Part shown: in pieces, positions 46,216 through 55,126 of the stretch | How positions within the stretch are numbered: the first letter of the stretch is position 1 | Layout: the number at the start of each line of letters is the position of its first letter | Assembly (NCBI GenBank): GCA_900767915.1 | Contig: CAAGAX010000037.1 | Location: forward strand, 6,634 to 70,633 | Reading direction: 5' to 3' | Length of the DNA: 64,000 nt | From: Acholeplasmatales bacterium | Lineage (GTDB): Bacteria; Bacillota_I; Bacilli_A; Acholeplasmatales; Anaeroplasmataceae | Notes under the pieces: model-generated | Told to the model about the DNA's origin: nothing | The model's input: the letters and a program-made list of their open reading frames with translations, nothing else | The model's database searches: none | Program-made: the position numbers and the translations under genes

Positions 46216-46716
46216 ATGCTAGAAATTAATGATATTATCATTTATACAACTTATGGAATTTGTAAAATTAAAAATAAAATTACAATGAATTTAAATGGTA
46301 ATAGCAATGAATATTTTGTGTTAATACCTCTTACAGATGCTAAAACAGAAATAACAATTCCAATAGCTAATTCATTAATTATGTCTAGGGTTCTTCCTCT
46401 TTTAGATAAAAATCAGATATTAACAATTATAAATGAAATTCCTTTTATTGATACATATTGGATAGATAATGATAATGAAAGAAAAAAAGAATTTTCTGAT
46501 ATAATCAAAAAAGGAGATAGACGTCAAACTATTAAACTTATTAAATCTATTAAAAATCATCAAAACGGACTTAAGGGTAAAGGTAGAAAGCTCCATGCTA
46601 CTGATGAATCAGCAATGAAGGATGCATTAAAGCTAATTCTTGATGAATTCTCTTATGTTTTAGATAGAGATAGAAATGATTTATTAAATGAATTAAATAT
46701 AATTTTTGAAAAATAG
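46216..46716 (+). CDS. CarD-family transcription factor
   Basis: A 166-residue protein with the CarD/TRCF-RNA polymerase interacting domain in the first 60 residues (IIIYTTYGICKI, then YFVLIPL) and a mainly helical C-terminal region. Members bind RNA polymerase and stabilise open complexes at promoters, particularly of rRNA. AAGGAGG is present 7 bases from the ATG. It is alone on the plus strand with its own terminator. Confidence 0.88.
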   Translation: MLEINDIIIYTTYGICKIKNKITMNLNGNSNEYFVLIPLTDAKTEITIPIANSLIMSRVLPLLDKNQILTIINEIPFIDTYWIDNDNERKKEFSDIIKKGDRRQTIKLIKSIKNHQNGLKGKGRKLHATDESAMKDALKLILDEFSYVLDRDRNDLLNELNIIFEK

Positions 46717-46722
46717 AAAATT

Positions 46723-46752
46723 AAGTCCTTATTATATAAGGATTTTTTTTTT
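46723..46752 (+). terminator. Terminator after the CarD-like gene
   Basis: TCCTTAT (46726-46732) and ATAAGGA (46736-46742) form the stem, followed by a T run. Confidence 0.85.
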
Positions 46753-46782
46753 AAAAAAAACACTATATTTAATAATATAGTG
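46753..46782 (-). terminator. Terminator after the HAD gene
   Basis: CACTATATT (46761-46769) and AATATAGTG (46774-46782) form a stem, with T run on the minus strand. It is back to back with the CarD terminator. Confidence 0.85.
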
Positions 46783-47478
46783 CTAAGAATTTATTACCTC
46801 AGTTAATAAATCATTTAAATACATTTTTTTAAAATTGATAGCCTTATTATGATTATTCATTAAATAATCTAAAATGATGATTCTATCAAAGCCTTCTGGT
46901 AATTCTTTAAAATCATCATCCATATCATTGCCTATCATTATACATTCGTTAGGATTAAGATTTAATTTATCTAAAATTTCCTCATAATATTTCTTATGAG
47001 GTTTACAATAATGAGAATTTTCATATGATGTAATAAAAGAAAAATCATCCTTTGTTAATTCACACCAGCTCATTCTTTCTAATGTAGCATCTAAAGGAAA
47101 AATAGGCTGAGTTGCAAGTATAAGATTATAATTTTTCTTTTTAAGGGCATCAATTAATAATCTTGTAGTACTATTTTTTGAAACTATAGCTTTAATATTT
47201 TTAAATTCATTTTGATAAAAATTATTAAAGAATGGTTCATGTTGTCTTATATTAGGATATTTTAATTCTAATAATGACCAAAATAGTTCTTCATTTGTTT
47301 TTTTACCATCATTTTCAATTGTTAAATAAACAGCCTTCAAAAAATCCTTGATAAATTCTTTGTCATAGCCAATTTCTTTAATCTTTAAGCCCAAAAAATA
47401 CATATATTGATTTATAAATTCATTTTGATCCATTTGAAGTAAGGTAGAATCTAAATCAAAAAATATATTTTTTCTCAT
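46783..47478 (-). CDS. HAD-family hydrolase
   Basis: A 231-residue haloacid-dehalogenase phosphatase. The nucleophile motif is FFDLDSTLLQ near residues 6-15, and motif IV is MIGNDMDDD near 183-191. Substrate unknown. It overlaps the flavin reductase by four bases and is last of a minus-strand run. Confidence 0.85.
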   Translation of the reverse strand: MRKNIFFDLDSTLLQMDQNEFINQYMYFLGLKIKEIGYDKEFIKDFLKAVYLTIENDGKKTNEELFWSLLELKYPNIRQHEPFFNNFYQNEFKNIKAIVSKNSTTRLLIDALKKKNYNLILATQPIFPLDATLERMSWCELTKDDFSFITSYENSHYCKPHKKYYEEILDKLNLNPNECIMIGNDMDDDFKELPEGFDRIIILDYLMNNHNKAINFKKMYLNDLLTEVINS

Positions 47479-47984
47479 TCTTCATTTACCAAAAATTGCT
47501 TAATTTCACAAATATACATAGTATGCATATCATTATTACTATAATATCTATCCTTAATATTATCAGGCAATTTATCATATGGAATATCAATTGAATATAG
47601 CTTTTTTGTTTTAAAAACATAACTAGCCTCTTTAAGATAATAGCCATTATAATCAGGATCATAGGTTAAATGTACCCCTGCTTCTAAAGGCTTATTAATA
47701 TCTCTACCTGATTTATTTCCAAATAATAATTTTGCATTCTTATATTCATCATTCAAAAAAGATAAAGTTACTGAATCAGATTTTTCAATAAATTCATGGG
47801 TATATCTAGATTTACGAACAAATACAAAAATAACATCTAAACCCCAAAGCTCACCAATTCCACCCCAGGATACAGTCATTCCATTAACTCCATTTGTTTT
47901 ATCACCTGCAGTTAATATTGCGTTACTATTTTTTATTTCATCAATAAAGTTTTTTTTATAATCAATTATTTTTTTCTTTAGCAT
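47475..47984 (-). CDS. Flavin reductase-like protein
   Basis: A 169-residue split-barrel flavin-binding protein. The middle MTVSWGGIGELWG segment (residues 36-48) and FVRKSRYTHEF (54-64) match the family seen in Firmicutes that binds FMN. Its electron acceptor or substrate is not known. It follows the CPBP protease by nine bases and overlaps the HAD gene. Confidence 0.8.
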   Translation of the reverse strand: MLKKKIIDYKKNFIDEIKNSNAILTAGDKTNGVNGMTVSWGGIGELWGLDVIFVFVRKSRYTHEFIEKSDSVTLSFLNDEYKNAKLLFGNKSGRDINKPLEAGVHLTYDPDYNGYYLKEASYVFKTKKLYSIDIPYDKLPDNIKDRYYSNNDMHTMYICEIKQFLVNEE

Positions 47985-47993
47985 AAATACCTC

Positions 47994-48800
47994 CTAGGAA
48001 ATAAACAATAATACAACAGCCAATAAATTATTAATGATATGAATAAAAATTGTTGTATAAATATTATAATTAGATTTATGATATATTAAGGCTAATAAGC
48101 CTGCACTTGTTACATATGGTAATAGCTGTAACAACCATATTCCTACATTATCCACATCGGTTGAAATCATATGTGGCAATGAGAATAATACTATTGAAAT
48201 AACATATGATAATGCTATATTAATTTTTCTTGTGTATTCAAATATAACCTTTCTATATATTAGTTCTTCTACAACAGGAGCAAATATTACTGTAGTAATA
48301 ATCATAGGTATTTTTCCACCATTTTGTAAAATAATAACAATAGTGCTCTGATTTTGAGAATCATTAGCAAATTTACCAACTAAATAGTCTACTGAAGTAG
48401 TTACAAGATAAAAAATTAATGCTGAAGCTAGAGTATAAATTAATAATTTTTTATAATTTTTCTTAAAATTGATAAAATCCTGTTTTAAATAATAAATCAA
48501 TGATATAACTACACCAAGAAATGATAAAAAATAACCAATAAAATTAGCCCATCCATTGCATAAAGCATAAGCTGTTACATAATCAGACCCATATGAATAA
48601 AATAAATCTAAATCATCTTTAGTTTTAAATTGAATACTTGACATCTTAAATAGCTTAGATAAATCTAATCCATTTATTCTTGATGATATTGAATATAGTA
48701 TCATTATTATAAAAGATGATAAAACAACAAAGAATAACAAATAAAATATTACAGATGAAATAAGACCATATTTTTGAAAAAAACTTTTCTTCTCTTCCAA
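47994..48800 (-). CDS. CPBP-family intramembrane metalloprotease
   Basis: A 268-residue membrane protein with about eight hydrophobic segments. Catalytic motifs are present: EELIYR near 185-190, an LPHM His motif near 210, and HIINN near 258. It acts within the membrane; such proteins include CAAX-processing-like and bacteriocin self-immunity proteases. The start is TTG (48798-48800) with GAGG 5 bases upstream. It lies 11 bases after the ROK gene. Confidence 0.85.
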   Translation of the reverse strand: MEEKKSFFQKYGLISSVIFYLLFFVVLSSFIIMILYSISSRINGLDLSKLFKMSSIQFKTKDDLDLFYSYGSDYVTAYALCNGWANFIGYFLSFLGVVISLIYYLKQDFINFKKNYKKLLIYTLASALIFYLVTTSVDYLVGKFANDSQNQSTIVIILQNGGKIPMIITTVIFAPVVEELIYRKVIFEYTRKINIALSYVISIVLFSLPHMISTDVDNVGIWLLQLLPYVTSAGLLALIYHKSNYNIYTTIFIHIINNLLAVVLLFIS

Positions 48801-48811
48801 ATCCTCACCTC

Positions 48812-49705
48812 TTAGATATTCTTAACTAAATAAGCTGCACCTAGCATTCCAGCGTTATTACCAAGCTTTGCTAATTCTATTTTAGTATCTTTTAAACCAT
48901 AGAATGCATATTTACTAAAAGATTTTTTAATACCATTTAATAAGAATTCTCCAGCCTTAGAAACTCCACCACCAATATAGAATGTTTCTACATCTGTTGC
49001 ACAAGAAACAATAGAAATTGCATGTCCTAAATAATCACAAACCATTTCATATACATAAAATCCAAGCTCATCATTATTTTTAGCTGCATCCATAACATCC
49101 TTACATGTCATTGTATCGTAAGATAAGCATGTTTTAAACTTATTATAATATTCTTTAGCTAATCTAACTATGCCAGTAGCTGATGTAACTGTTTCAAGGC
49201 AGCCTGAAAGCCCACAGCTACATTTATAATTATGCTTAGAATCTATAACCATATGACCAATTTCACCACATGAATTATGTGCGCCATTGATTACCATATC
49301 ATCAAATACATATCCTCCACCAACACCAGTGCCTAATGTAATCATATAGCTTGATTTAGGTGCATCTTTATCGCATACTGCTTCACCTAGGGCTGCTACA
49401 TTTGCATCATTGCTAGAATCTACTGGGACATCAAAATATTCATTAAATTTTTTCTTTAAATCATAATTTTTAATACCAATATTAGGTAAATTTATTATAT
49501 AATTATCCTTTACAACTCCAGGTAATCCAAAGCCTACAAAATCGATTTTAAAATTTTTTTCTTTTGCGACATTCTTAATAGACTTTAACACATCGTCAAA
49601 TAATGTTTCTTTTTTTGTGGTAACCTCATATGATAACACTAATTTATAATCTTCCACAAAACCAACCTTAACAGTTGTTCCTCCGACATCAATACCAACT
49701 CTCAT
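48812..49705 (-). CDS. ROK-family glucokinase
   Basis: About 297 residues. The ATP motif is DVGGTTVKVG near residues 4-13. A GTGVGGGYV segment is near 130, and the zinc motif CSCGLSGCLE (cysteines about 168-176) marks the ROK family. It probably phosphorylates glucose to glucose-6-phosphate. I choose the ATG at 49703-49705 with GGAGG 5 bases upstream; the TTG at 49717 is before that. Confidence 0.9.
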   Translation of the reverse strand: MRVGIDVGGTTVKVGFVEDYKLVLSYEVTTKKETLFDDVLKSIKNVAKEKNFKIDFVGFGLPGVVKDNYIINLPNIGIKNYDLKKKFNEYFDVPVDSSNDANVAALGEAVCDKDAPKSSYMITLGTGVGGGYVFDDMVINGAHNSCGEIGHMVIDSKHNYKCSCGLSGCLETVTSATGIVRLAKEYYNKFKTCLSYDTMTCKDVMDAAKNNDELGFYVYEMVCDYLGHAISIVSCATDVETFYIGGGVSKAGEFLLNGIKKSFSKYAFYGLKDTKIELAKLGNNAGMLGAAYLVKNI

Positions 49706-49717
49706 ATTATCCTCCAA

Positions 49718-50872
49718 TTAACTTACTTTATTTGAATCATCAGTATCTATTTCAATATCTTCATTATACTCATAATCGTCATTAGAATCAAATAAATATT
49801 TATTTTTATTATCATTTAATTGCTTGCAAATCTCAAAAATAATTAAATTAGCATTTTTTTTACTAAAAAGATATTCTCCTTTAGTAACAATTTCAATAGT
49901 TGAATCTAAATATTTTAAAACATTTGAAAATTTATTACTATTATTAAATTTAGGAATATCATTAGAAAATTTAAAGTCAATTCCAATAGAATTCATTGTT
50001 TTACAAATATTAGAATATAAGAATCTATTATTTATAGTCAATTCCAATGGAACACCAATTTTACTAAATGCATTATCTAAAGGAATATAAATACTTCTTT
50101 TGGCATTTTTAGAATTCGATAATAAATAATCAAAATATAATATATTTGAATTTGGATAAATAAATATTAATAATAATGGAGTTTCCTCGTTTTGTTCAAT
50201 AATAATAGGTAAATTTATGGCTAATAAATATCCCTCATCATCTACAGGAGTAAATCCTTTATATTGTTCTGAAAATTGCTTATAAATGGGATGAAGCTTT
50301 GGAAAAGATTCAAAATTAAGCTCTGAAGAGTCAATTAATAAAAAAGTTTTTTTCTCCAAATCAAAATATCCAAGATTAATTTTTTTATCATTAAAAGTCT
50401 CTAAAACCGAAGTGAATCTTTGATCTAAAATTGATTTCATAAAATATAAATGATCTAAAAATATTTCTAATTCTTCTTCTGTACATAGACTTCTTGCATA
50501 TCCAGCCTGATAGGAATAAATAATTAAATTATTTTCTTTTTTTACATTACATCCATGTTCTCTAATAAATTTTTTTTCAATATCAGATAATGCATTTGCA
50601 GGTAACAATGATGAAGATAACACCTCATTTTCTAAGAAAAGTCCACTTAAACTATTTTTTATAGTAAGTGCATCATATAAAAAGTTTAATCCAGTTGGAG
50701 TATAAAATAATTGAAGACCATAGCATTTAGCTATTTCATTATCAACAAATACCATTACTGAATTGTGTCCTTCATTACTTTTAATTGAAAAAAGGTCTTT
50801 TACTGTAAAATAACTCCAATAATCATTTTTAACAAATTTTTTATATAAATTAACTATATCTTTATAAATCAT
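49718..50872 (-). CDS. Conserved protein of unknown function (DUF7309/DUF6930-like)
   Basis: A 384-residue soluble protein without a signal or membrane segments. The N-terminal part 'NDYWSYFTVKDLFSI...FVDNEIAKCYGLQLFYTPTGLNFLYDAL' has the pattern seen in Firmicute proteins annotated with DUF7309 and DUF6930. The C-terminal 15 residues are acidic. I do not know its function. It overlaps rsmD by one base and ends 12 bases before the glucokinase gene, so it is co-transcribed with them. Confidence 0.6.
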   Translation of the reverse strand: MIYKDIVNLYKKFVKNDYWSYFTVKDLFSIKSNEGHNSVMVFVDNEIAKCYGLQLFYTPTGLNFLYDALTIKNSLSGLFLENEVLSSSLLPANALSDIEKKFIREHGCNVKKENNLIIYSYQAGYARSLCTEEELEIFLDHLYFMKSILDQRFTSVLETFNDKKINLGYFDLEKKTFLLIDSSELNFESFPKLHPIYKQFSEQYKGFTPVDDEGYLLAINLPIIIEQNEETPLLLIFIYPNSNILYFDYLLSNSKNAKRSIYIPLDNAFSKIGVPLELTINNRFLYSNICKTMNSIGIDFKFSNDIPKFNNSNKFSNVLKYLDSTIEIVTKGEYLFSKKNANLIIFEICKQLNDNKNKYLFDSNDDYEYNEDIEIDTDDSNKVS

Positions 50873-51411
50873 TAATTATCACCCCTAGTAAATATTGCCA
50901 CCTTTTTAATTCCATATTTTTTTTCTTTTTTAAAAACTAAGGATTCAATTTTAGGACTGTACTTAGATTGAACACCCATTTCAAAAACAACTATACCATT
51001 TTTATTAACTAAAGGCTCTATTAAATTTAGCATTTCATCAATATTATCCATTCGATATGGTGGATCTAATATAACTAAATCAAAATGAGCTTTAGTGCTT
51101 TTTATAAATTCCTTATAATCTAAACATGAAAAGGTAACATCTTTAATTTCTAGACTCTTACAATTTTTTTTACATACATCAATAGCTTTTTTCTCTAAAT
51201 CATTTAAATAAATATGAGCAATTCCTCTTGAATAGGCTTCAATTCCCATCGCACCAGATCCACTAAATAAATCTAAGGCAATTCCTCCATCAAAATAAGG
51301 ACCAATACTATTGTAGATGGCTTCTCTAACCTTATCTTGTGTTTCTCTTGTAGTTTCTAGATTAGTCATTTCAATAATTCTATGTCTTAGCTTACCACCA
51401 ACAATACGCAT
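50872..51411 (-). CDS. rsmD: 16S rRNA (guanine966-N2)-methyltransferase RsmD
   Basis: A 179-residue S-adenosylmethionine-dependent enzyme. The N-terminal RIVGGKLRHR is typical. The cofactor motif LDLFSGSGAMGIEA is near 43-56, and the catalytic ILDPPYR is near 118. It methylates G966 of 16S rRNA. It is 9 bases from the helicase. Confidence 0.93.
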   Translation of the reverse strand: MRIVGGKLRHRIIEMTNLETTRETQDKVREAIYNSIGPYFDGGIALDLFSGSGAMGIEAYSRGIAHIYLNDLEKKAIDVCKKNCKSLEIKDVTFSCLDYKEFIKSTKAHFDLVILDPPYRMDNIDEMLNLIEPLVNKNGIVVFEMGVQSKYSPKIESLVFKKEKKYGIKKVAIFTRGDN

Positions 51412-51420
51412 TTTATCTCC

Positions 51421-53070
51421 TTATCTAGGTAATGAATCTACAATACGATAATTTAGAGTCTTACCATTTATTTTAACTTTATTCATTCCCTTTAAGAAAC
51501 GAAGAGCTTCTTCATTAACCTCAAGGAAGGTATATTTCTTTTTAATTACAATTTTGCCAAAATGCTCTCTATGTATTCTTAGCTGATCATGGAATAAAAC
51601 TACAAGCTGATTAGGTTTGACCTTATCTATTTCTCCTACATTTATTTCAATTACAGCTTTTTCATTTTTAGCTTTTCTATCCTTTTCTCTTGAATTAGAT
51701 TTCTTATTTCCTTTTTCCTTATTATTACGTCTCTCACGTGATGAAGATAACGGAAGACTATCAATTTCAGGATAATCCCTTTTTGTTTTAACATCAGCCA
51801 TTTCCAATAAAGCAATAATAATAGGAACAGGATCAGTAATTTTACTTGCTAGTTTATTTAATAAAGCATCATAATTATGATTATTTTTATTTAATTCAAT
51901 TAAAGACATAATATTCTTATATAGATTTTCATCCATTGAATCATAAATATCATTAATAGTAGGAATTTCCAAAGCTGTAATTTTCCCCTTAGTATATGCT
52001 TCTAGCTCCTTTATACGTGATCTACCTCTTGACGTAGATAATGTAATTGCAACACCTGTTTTACCAGCTCTACCTGTTCTACCAATTCTATGAACATATA
52101 GCTCATTTTCATTTGGTATATCATAATTTATAATTGCTTCAATTCCATCAATATCGATTCCTCTAGCTGCAACATCAGTAGCTATTAATATTTGAATACT
52201 TTTAGTTCTAAATGATTGTAAAACTCTATCTCTTAATGATTGCTTCAAATCACCATGTAAGCCATCTGCTTTAAAGCCATTTGCTTGTAAAAATAATACA
52301 AGCTCATCTACCATTGCCTTAGTATTTGCAAATATCATTAATGATTGGTATTTATAATAATCTAATAATCTTATCAATAAATCCTGTTTAGATTCCTTTT
52401 TTACATAATAAACAATTTGATTTATAGAATCTACTGTTAATGATTTGCTTTCAATTTTAATCATTTCTGGATTATTCATATATTTCATTGCTACATTTTT
52501 AATAAATGGAGGTAATGTTGCTGAGAATAGTGCATTTTGTTTATTTGATGGCATAGTCTTTAGGATAGTTTCTAAATCCTCTTGAAATCCCATTTTTAGC
52601 ATTTCATCAGCTTCATCTAATACTAAATAATTAATATTAGAAAAATCAAGCTTTCCACGCTCCATTTGATCAATAATTCTACCTGGTGTACCAACAACAA
52701 TTTGAGGCTTTCTATCTAACTCTCTAAATTGCTTTTCATATGATTCACCACCATATATAGTACAAACCTTCAATTTCTTATTATTTGTAATAAGCTTCTT
52801 AATTTCATTTGAAACCTGTAATGAAAGTTCACGTGTAGGGCATAATATTAAGGTTTGTATATTTTTATCATTTGCATTAATTTTCATTATTGCAGGAATT
52901 GCATAAGAAAAAGTTTTACCTGTTCCTGTTTGGGCTTGACCAATTACATCCTTACCACTTAATAATAAAGGGATTGATTTTTCTTGAATAGGAGTCGGCT
53001 TTAAAATATTTTCCTTATCTAAAAGCTCAATGATTGAGCTAGAAACATTTAAATTTGTAAATTCATTCAT
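51421..53070 (-). CDS. DEAD-box RNA helicase with DbpA-like RNA-binding domain
   Basis: A 549-residue helicase. Motifs are AQTGTGKT (46-53), PTRELSLQ, GTPGRIID, DEADEM, SATLPP, and HRIGRTGRAGKTG, plus a C-terminal DbpA/CsdA-type RRM (about 475-548). A Lys/Arg/Asn-rich linker links them. It remodels RNA in ribosome assembly or decay. The 5' end lies downstream of a probable 6S RNA and its terminator. It is the first gene of a long minus-strand run with rsmD. Confidence 0.93.
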   Translation of the reverse strand: MNEFTNLNVSSSIIELLDKENILKPTPIQEKSIPLLLSGKDVIGQAQTGTGKTFSYAIPAIMKINANDKNIQTLILCPTRELSLQVSNEIKKLITNNKKLKVCTIYGGESYEKQFRELDRKPQIVVGTPGRIIDQMERGKLDFSNINYLVLDEADEMLKMGFQEDLETILKTMPSNKQNALFSATLPPFIKNVAMKYMNNPEMIKIESKSLTVDSINQIVYYVKKESKQDLLIRLLDYYKYQSLMIFANTKAMVDELVLFLQANGFKADGLHGDLKQSLRDRVLQSFRTKSIQILIATDVAARGIDIDGIEAIINYDIPNENELYVHRIGRTGRAGKTGVAITLSTSRGRSRIKELEAYTKGKITALEIPTINDIYDSMDENLYKNIMSLIELNKNNHNYDALLNKLASKITDPVPIIIALLEMADVKTKRDYPEIDSLPLSSSRERRNNKEKGNKKSNSREKDRKAKNEKAVIEINVGEIDKVKPNQLVVLFHDQLRIHREHFGKIVIKKKYTFLEVNEEALRFLKGMNKVKINGKTLNYRIVDSLPR

Positions 53071-53109
53071 AAAATAATTCTCTTCCTAATAAATTTGACT
53101 AAAGTCAAC

Positions 53110-53142
53110 ATAGTATAGCATAATTCTATTAATTATGCTATA
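53110..53142. repeat. Inverted repeat in the helicase leader
   Basis: A nearly perfect stem TATAGCATAATT/AATTATGCTATA lies about 50 bases upstream of the helicase start. No T run follows on the minus strand, so it is not a terminator for that direction; it may be a leader structure. Confidence 0.5.
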
Positions 53143-53151
53143 TTTTTTAAT

Positions 53152-53177
53152 GAAAAAAGGACTGCAAACGCAATCCT
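53152..53177 (-). terminator. Terminator of the 6S-like RNA
   Basis: AGGACTGC (53158-53165) and GCAATCCT (53170-53177) form a stem, with a T run on the minus strand. It is separated from the helicase start by about 80 bases. Confidence 0.8.
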
Positions 53178-53339
53178 AAATTTTTATATAGCCTAGGAAG
53201 GTTCGTGAAGAACTATAGTCTACCACGATGGAAGCCTCTATCTAGCTAGCAATTAGGGTTCTCAGTTAAGAGCGTCCTCACATGATAGCTCTCAGCTTCC
53301 TTATAAAATAATTTGAGCTCCACGGCCTTCTTCCTAGTA
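53152..53339 (-). ncRNA. Probable 6S RNA (rod-like non-coding RNA)
   Basis: A stretch of about 190 bases with its own promoter and terminator and no coding frame. It folds into a long rod. The outer stem CTAGGAAG/CTTCCTAG is followed by CGTGGAG/CTTCACG. Then comes a large internal bubble with an A/U-rich 5' strand. The apical stem GGAAGC/GCTTCC ends in inner CTATC/GATAG pairs. This is the topology and length of 6S RNA, which binds sigma-A RNA polymerase. No sequence match to a named family could be tested, so the name is inference. Confidence 0.5.
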
Positions 53340-53344
53340 CTTAT

Positions 53345-53373
53345 ATTATAACCAAAAATAACTTAAAATACAA
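53345..53373 (-). promoter_or_regulatory. Promoter of the 6S-like RNA
   Basis: TTGTAT (53368-53373) and TATAAT (53345-53350) are 17 bases apart on the minus strand. The start would be near 53338, the base of the outer stem. Confidence 0.65.
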
Positions 53374-53387
53374 TTAATTTTAAAATT

Positions 53388-53696
53388 TTAAAAATTTAAA
53401 TAAGAATAAATAACAGAAATAATACCACATAGCATTAATAAGAATCCTACGACTATCATCATAGAATCACCCTTACCATCACCAAATTTTTGTTTTCCAG
53501 CCATAGGCAATAATAAAGCTATTATTCCTACTAAAAATAAACACAACATAATATTAAAATGTTGATTAAAATAGCTTATGCTATCTGCATTTATAATCAT
53601 AGAATCTAGTACATAATATACTATTAGAGCTATAGAAGCTATTGCTAGTGTACCAATAATACATTTTAAAACTAATTTATCTTTTTTACTAAACAT
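53388..53696 (-). CDS. Small three-span membrane protein
   Basis: About 102 residues with three hydrophobic segments (about 10-28, 42-62, 78-100) and a Lys-rich N-terminus. I choose the ATG at 53694-53696 with GGAGG 5-6 bases upstream. I do not recognise a family. It lies between rplT and the 6S-like RNA, whose promoter begins just beyond its stop. Confidence 0.65.
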   Translation of the reverse strand: MFSKKDKLVLKCIIGTLAIASIALIVYYVLDSMIINADSISYFNQHFNIMLCLFLVGIIALLLPMAGKQKFGDGKGDSMMIVVGFLLMLCGIISVIYSYLNF

Positions 53697-53754
53697 AATA
53701 TCCTCCATTACAAAATGATTATAGCATATTTTAAAATTAATTATACAATTTTTA

Positions 53755-53784
53755 AAAAAAATAGCAGATTTCTCTGCTATTTTA
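53755..53784 (-). terminator. Terminator after rplT
   Basis: An inverted repeat of AATAGCAG and CTGCTATT lies just after the rplT stop, followed by a T run on the minus strand. Confidence 0.85.
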
Positions 53785-53788
53785 ATTA

Positions 53789-54196
53789 TTATTTCTTAGC
53801 CTCTGTTTTTAAAACTACGACATTTTCAACTTCTTTAGCTTTTGGAGCTGCATTCTTTGCAAGTTCAACTAGCTTTGCAAATCCTGAAGCATCATTAACA
53901 GCCATTTCTGCAAGCATCTTTCTATTGATTTCAATACCTGCATTTGATAAACCATTAATGAATCTTGAATACTTAATACCATTTAATTGGCAAGCAGCAT
54001 TAATTCTTTGAATCCAAAGCTTTCTGAATTCTCTCTTGCGTTGCTTTCTATCACGGAATGCATATTGTAATGAACGCATTACTTGCTCATGTGCAGTTTT
54101 ATATAATGTGTGCTTTGAACCATAGTAGCCCTTAGCTAATTTTAAGACAGCTTTACGTCTTCTTCTTGTTGTATATCCACCTTTTACTCTTGGCAT
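53789..54196 (-). CDS. rplT: 50S ribosomal protein L20
   Basis: A 135-residue L20 with the basic N-terminus PRVKGGYTTRRRRK and the RKREFRKLWIQRINAA motif. It is about 16 residues longer than the usual 118-119, with a Lys/Ala/Glu-rich tail. Besides its role in 50S assembly, L20 represses this operon by binding its own leader (see the leader feature). Last gene of infC-rpmI-rplT. Confidence 0.97.
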   Translation of the reverse strand: MPRVKGGYTTRRRRKAVLKLAKGYYGSKHTLYKTAHEQVMRSLQYAFRDRKQRKREFRKLWIQRINAACQLNGIKYSRFINGLSNAGIEINRKMLAEMAVNDASGFAKLVELAKNAAPKAKEVENVVVLKTEAKK

Positions 54197-54216
54197 AATC
54201 CTTTACCTCCTCTAAA

Positions 54217-54417
54217 TTACTTCATGTTAGCGATTAATTGCTTAATACGCTTTTCATCTGTTGCATGTACTAAACCAGCCTTTGATAATTGCTTATTTTG
54301 CTTATGAGACTTGTTAGTTTTTAAATGGCCTGTATATGAATGACCACGTTTAATTTTTCCTGTTGCTGTGATTTTAATTCTCTTCTTTAAACCACTGTGT
54401 GTTTTTGCTTTTGGCAT
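54217..54417 (-). CDS. rpmI: 50S ribosomal protein L35
   Basis: A 66-residue, very basic protein of usual length with the PKAKTHSGLKKR start and the HxxTNKS-type motif. It lies between infC and rplT, with short gaps. Confidence 0.97.
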   Translation of the reverse strand: MPKAKTHSGLKKRIKITATGKIKRGHSYTGHLKTNKSHKQNKQLSKAGLVHATDEKRIKQLIANMK

Positions 54418-54431
54418 AATCTTAATTCTCC

Positions 54432-54965
54432 TTATTTCTCTATTTTTGGTGCTATTACAGCAAATAATGATCTACCATCAAGCTTTACTGGAGCTTCAAC
54501 TGTAGATACATCAGCAAGACTTTCAATAAAACGATTCACCATTTCAACACCTAACTCTTGATGCTGAATCATACGACCAAAGAATCTAAGAGAAATTTTA
54601 ACCTTATTTCCTTTTTCAAGAATTGTTCTTGCCTTCTTTGATTTTGTATCGAAGTCATGCTTCTCAATTGTTGGAGATAATTGAATCTCTTGAACAACAA
54701 TTATCTTTTGATTCTTCTTCATTTCCTTAAGCTTCTTTTGTTGCTCAAAACGGAAACGAGAATAATCCATCATTTTAGCAACTGGAGGATTTGCATCTGG
54801 TGAAACCAAAACTAAATCCAATCCACGTTGATCAGCTTCCTGGAATGCTTTATTCCTTGATAATATACCAAGTTTTTCTCCAGAATCTGTAATAACTAGC
54901 ATTTCTTTGCAACGTATTGCTTCATTAACGATATCCTCGTTAGAATTTTTCTTTTGCTTGTTAAT
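54432..54965 (-). CDS. infC: Translation initiation factor IF-3, AUU start
   Basis: About 177 residues. The N-domain holds NEAIRCKEMLVI, DLVLVSPDANPPVAKMMDYSRFRFEQQKK, and the C-domain the EIQLSPTIEKHDFDTK and ISLRFFGR motifs. I place the start at an ATT (54963-54965) with GGGGG 7 bases upstream. The GTG at 54972-54974 overlaps that ribosome site and is rejected. A rare AUU start lets IF-3 repress its own translation, as in other bacteria. It is the first gene after the L20 leader. Confidence 0.92.
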   Translation of the reverse strand: MNKQKKNSNEDIVNEAIRCKEMLVITDSGEKLGILSRNKAFQEADQRGLDLVLVSPDANPPVAKMMDYSRFRFEQQKKLKEMKKNQKIIVVQEIQLSPTIEKHDFDTKSKKARTILEKGNKVKISLRFFGRMIQHQELGVEMVNRFIESLADVSTVEAPVKLDGRSLFAVIAPKIEK

Positions 54966-54982
54966 ACTCTTCACCCCCTAAT

Positions 54983-55125
54983 GTGAAAAAAATAAAAGAG
55001 GACACAAACGCCCCCTTTAAATTACTCAATAACTCATCCATTATTTTGTAGCCATTTGCCTATCAACATTATCAATCAGGCGAGAAACGGGCGTTTCTTC
55101 TTTCCACATATTATTTTACCTTCAT
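54983..55125 (-). promoter_or_regulatory. L20 leader with terminator ahead of infC
   Basis: On the minus strand a terminator AAAGGGGGC/GTCCTCTTT (55010-55018 with 54994-55002) is followed by a T run. Upstream, GAAACGCCC (55089-55097) can pair with GGGCGTTT of that terminator and block it. This terminator/antiterminator pair fits the L20-controlled leader of Bacillus infC-rpmI-rplT, where L20 promotes termination. Confidence 0.75.
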
Positions 55126-55126
55126 T

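Noticed and set aside
53230..53300. TPP riboswitch or T-box in the helicase leader
   Set aside because: CTGAGA-like words occur, but the TPP and T-box core motifs are missing, and the transcript has its own terminator well before the helicase.
53170..53337. SRP RNA or RNase P RNA in the same place
   Set aside because: An AGGAAGC word resembles SRP RNA, but there is no GGAA tetraloop with a matching stem, and the conserved RNase P motifs are absent.
54966..54974. GTG start for infC
   Set aside because: It overlaps the GGGGG ribosome site with no spacing, while the ATT three codons later has a spacing of seven.
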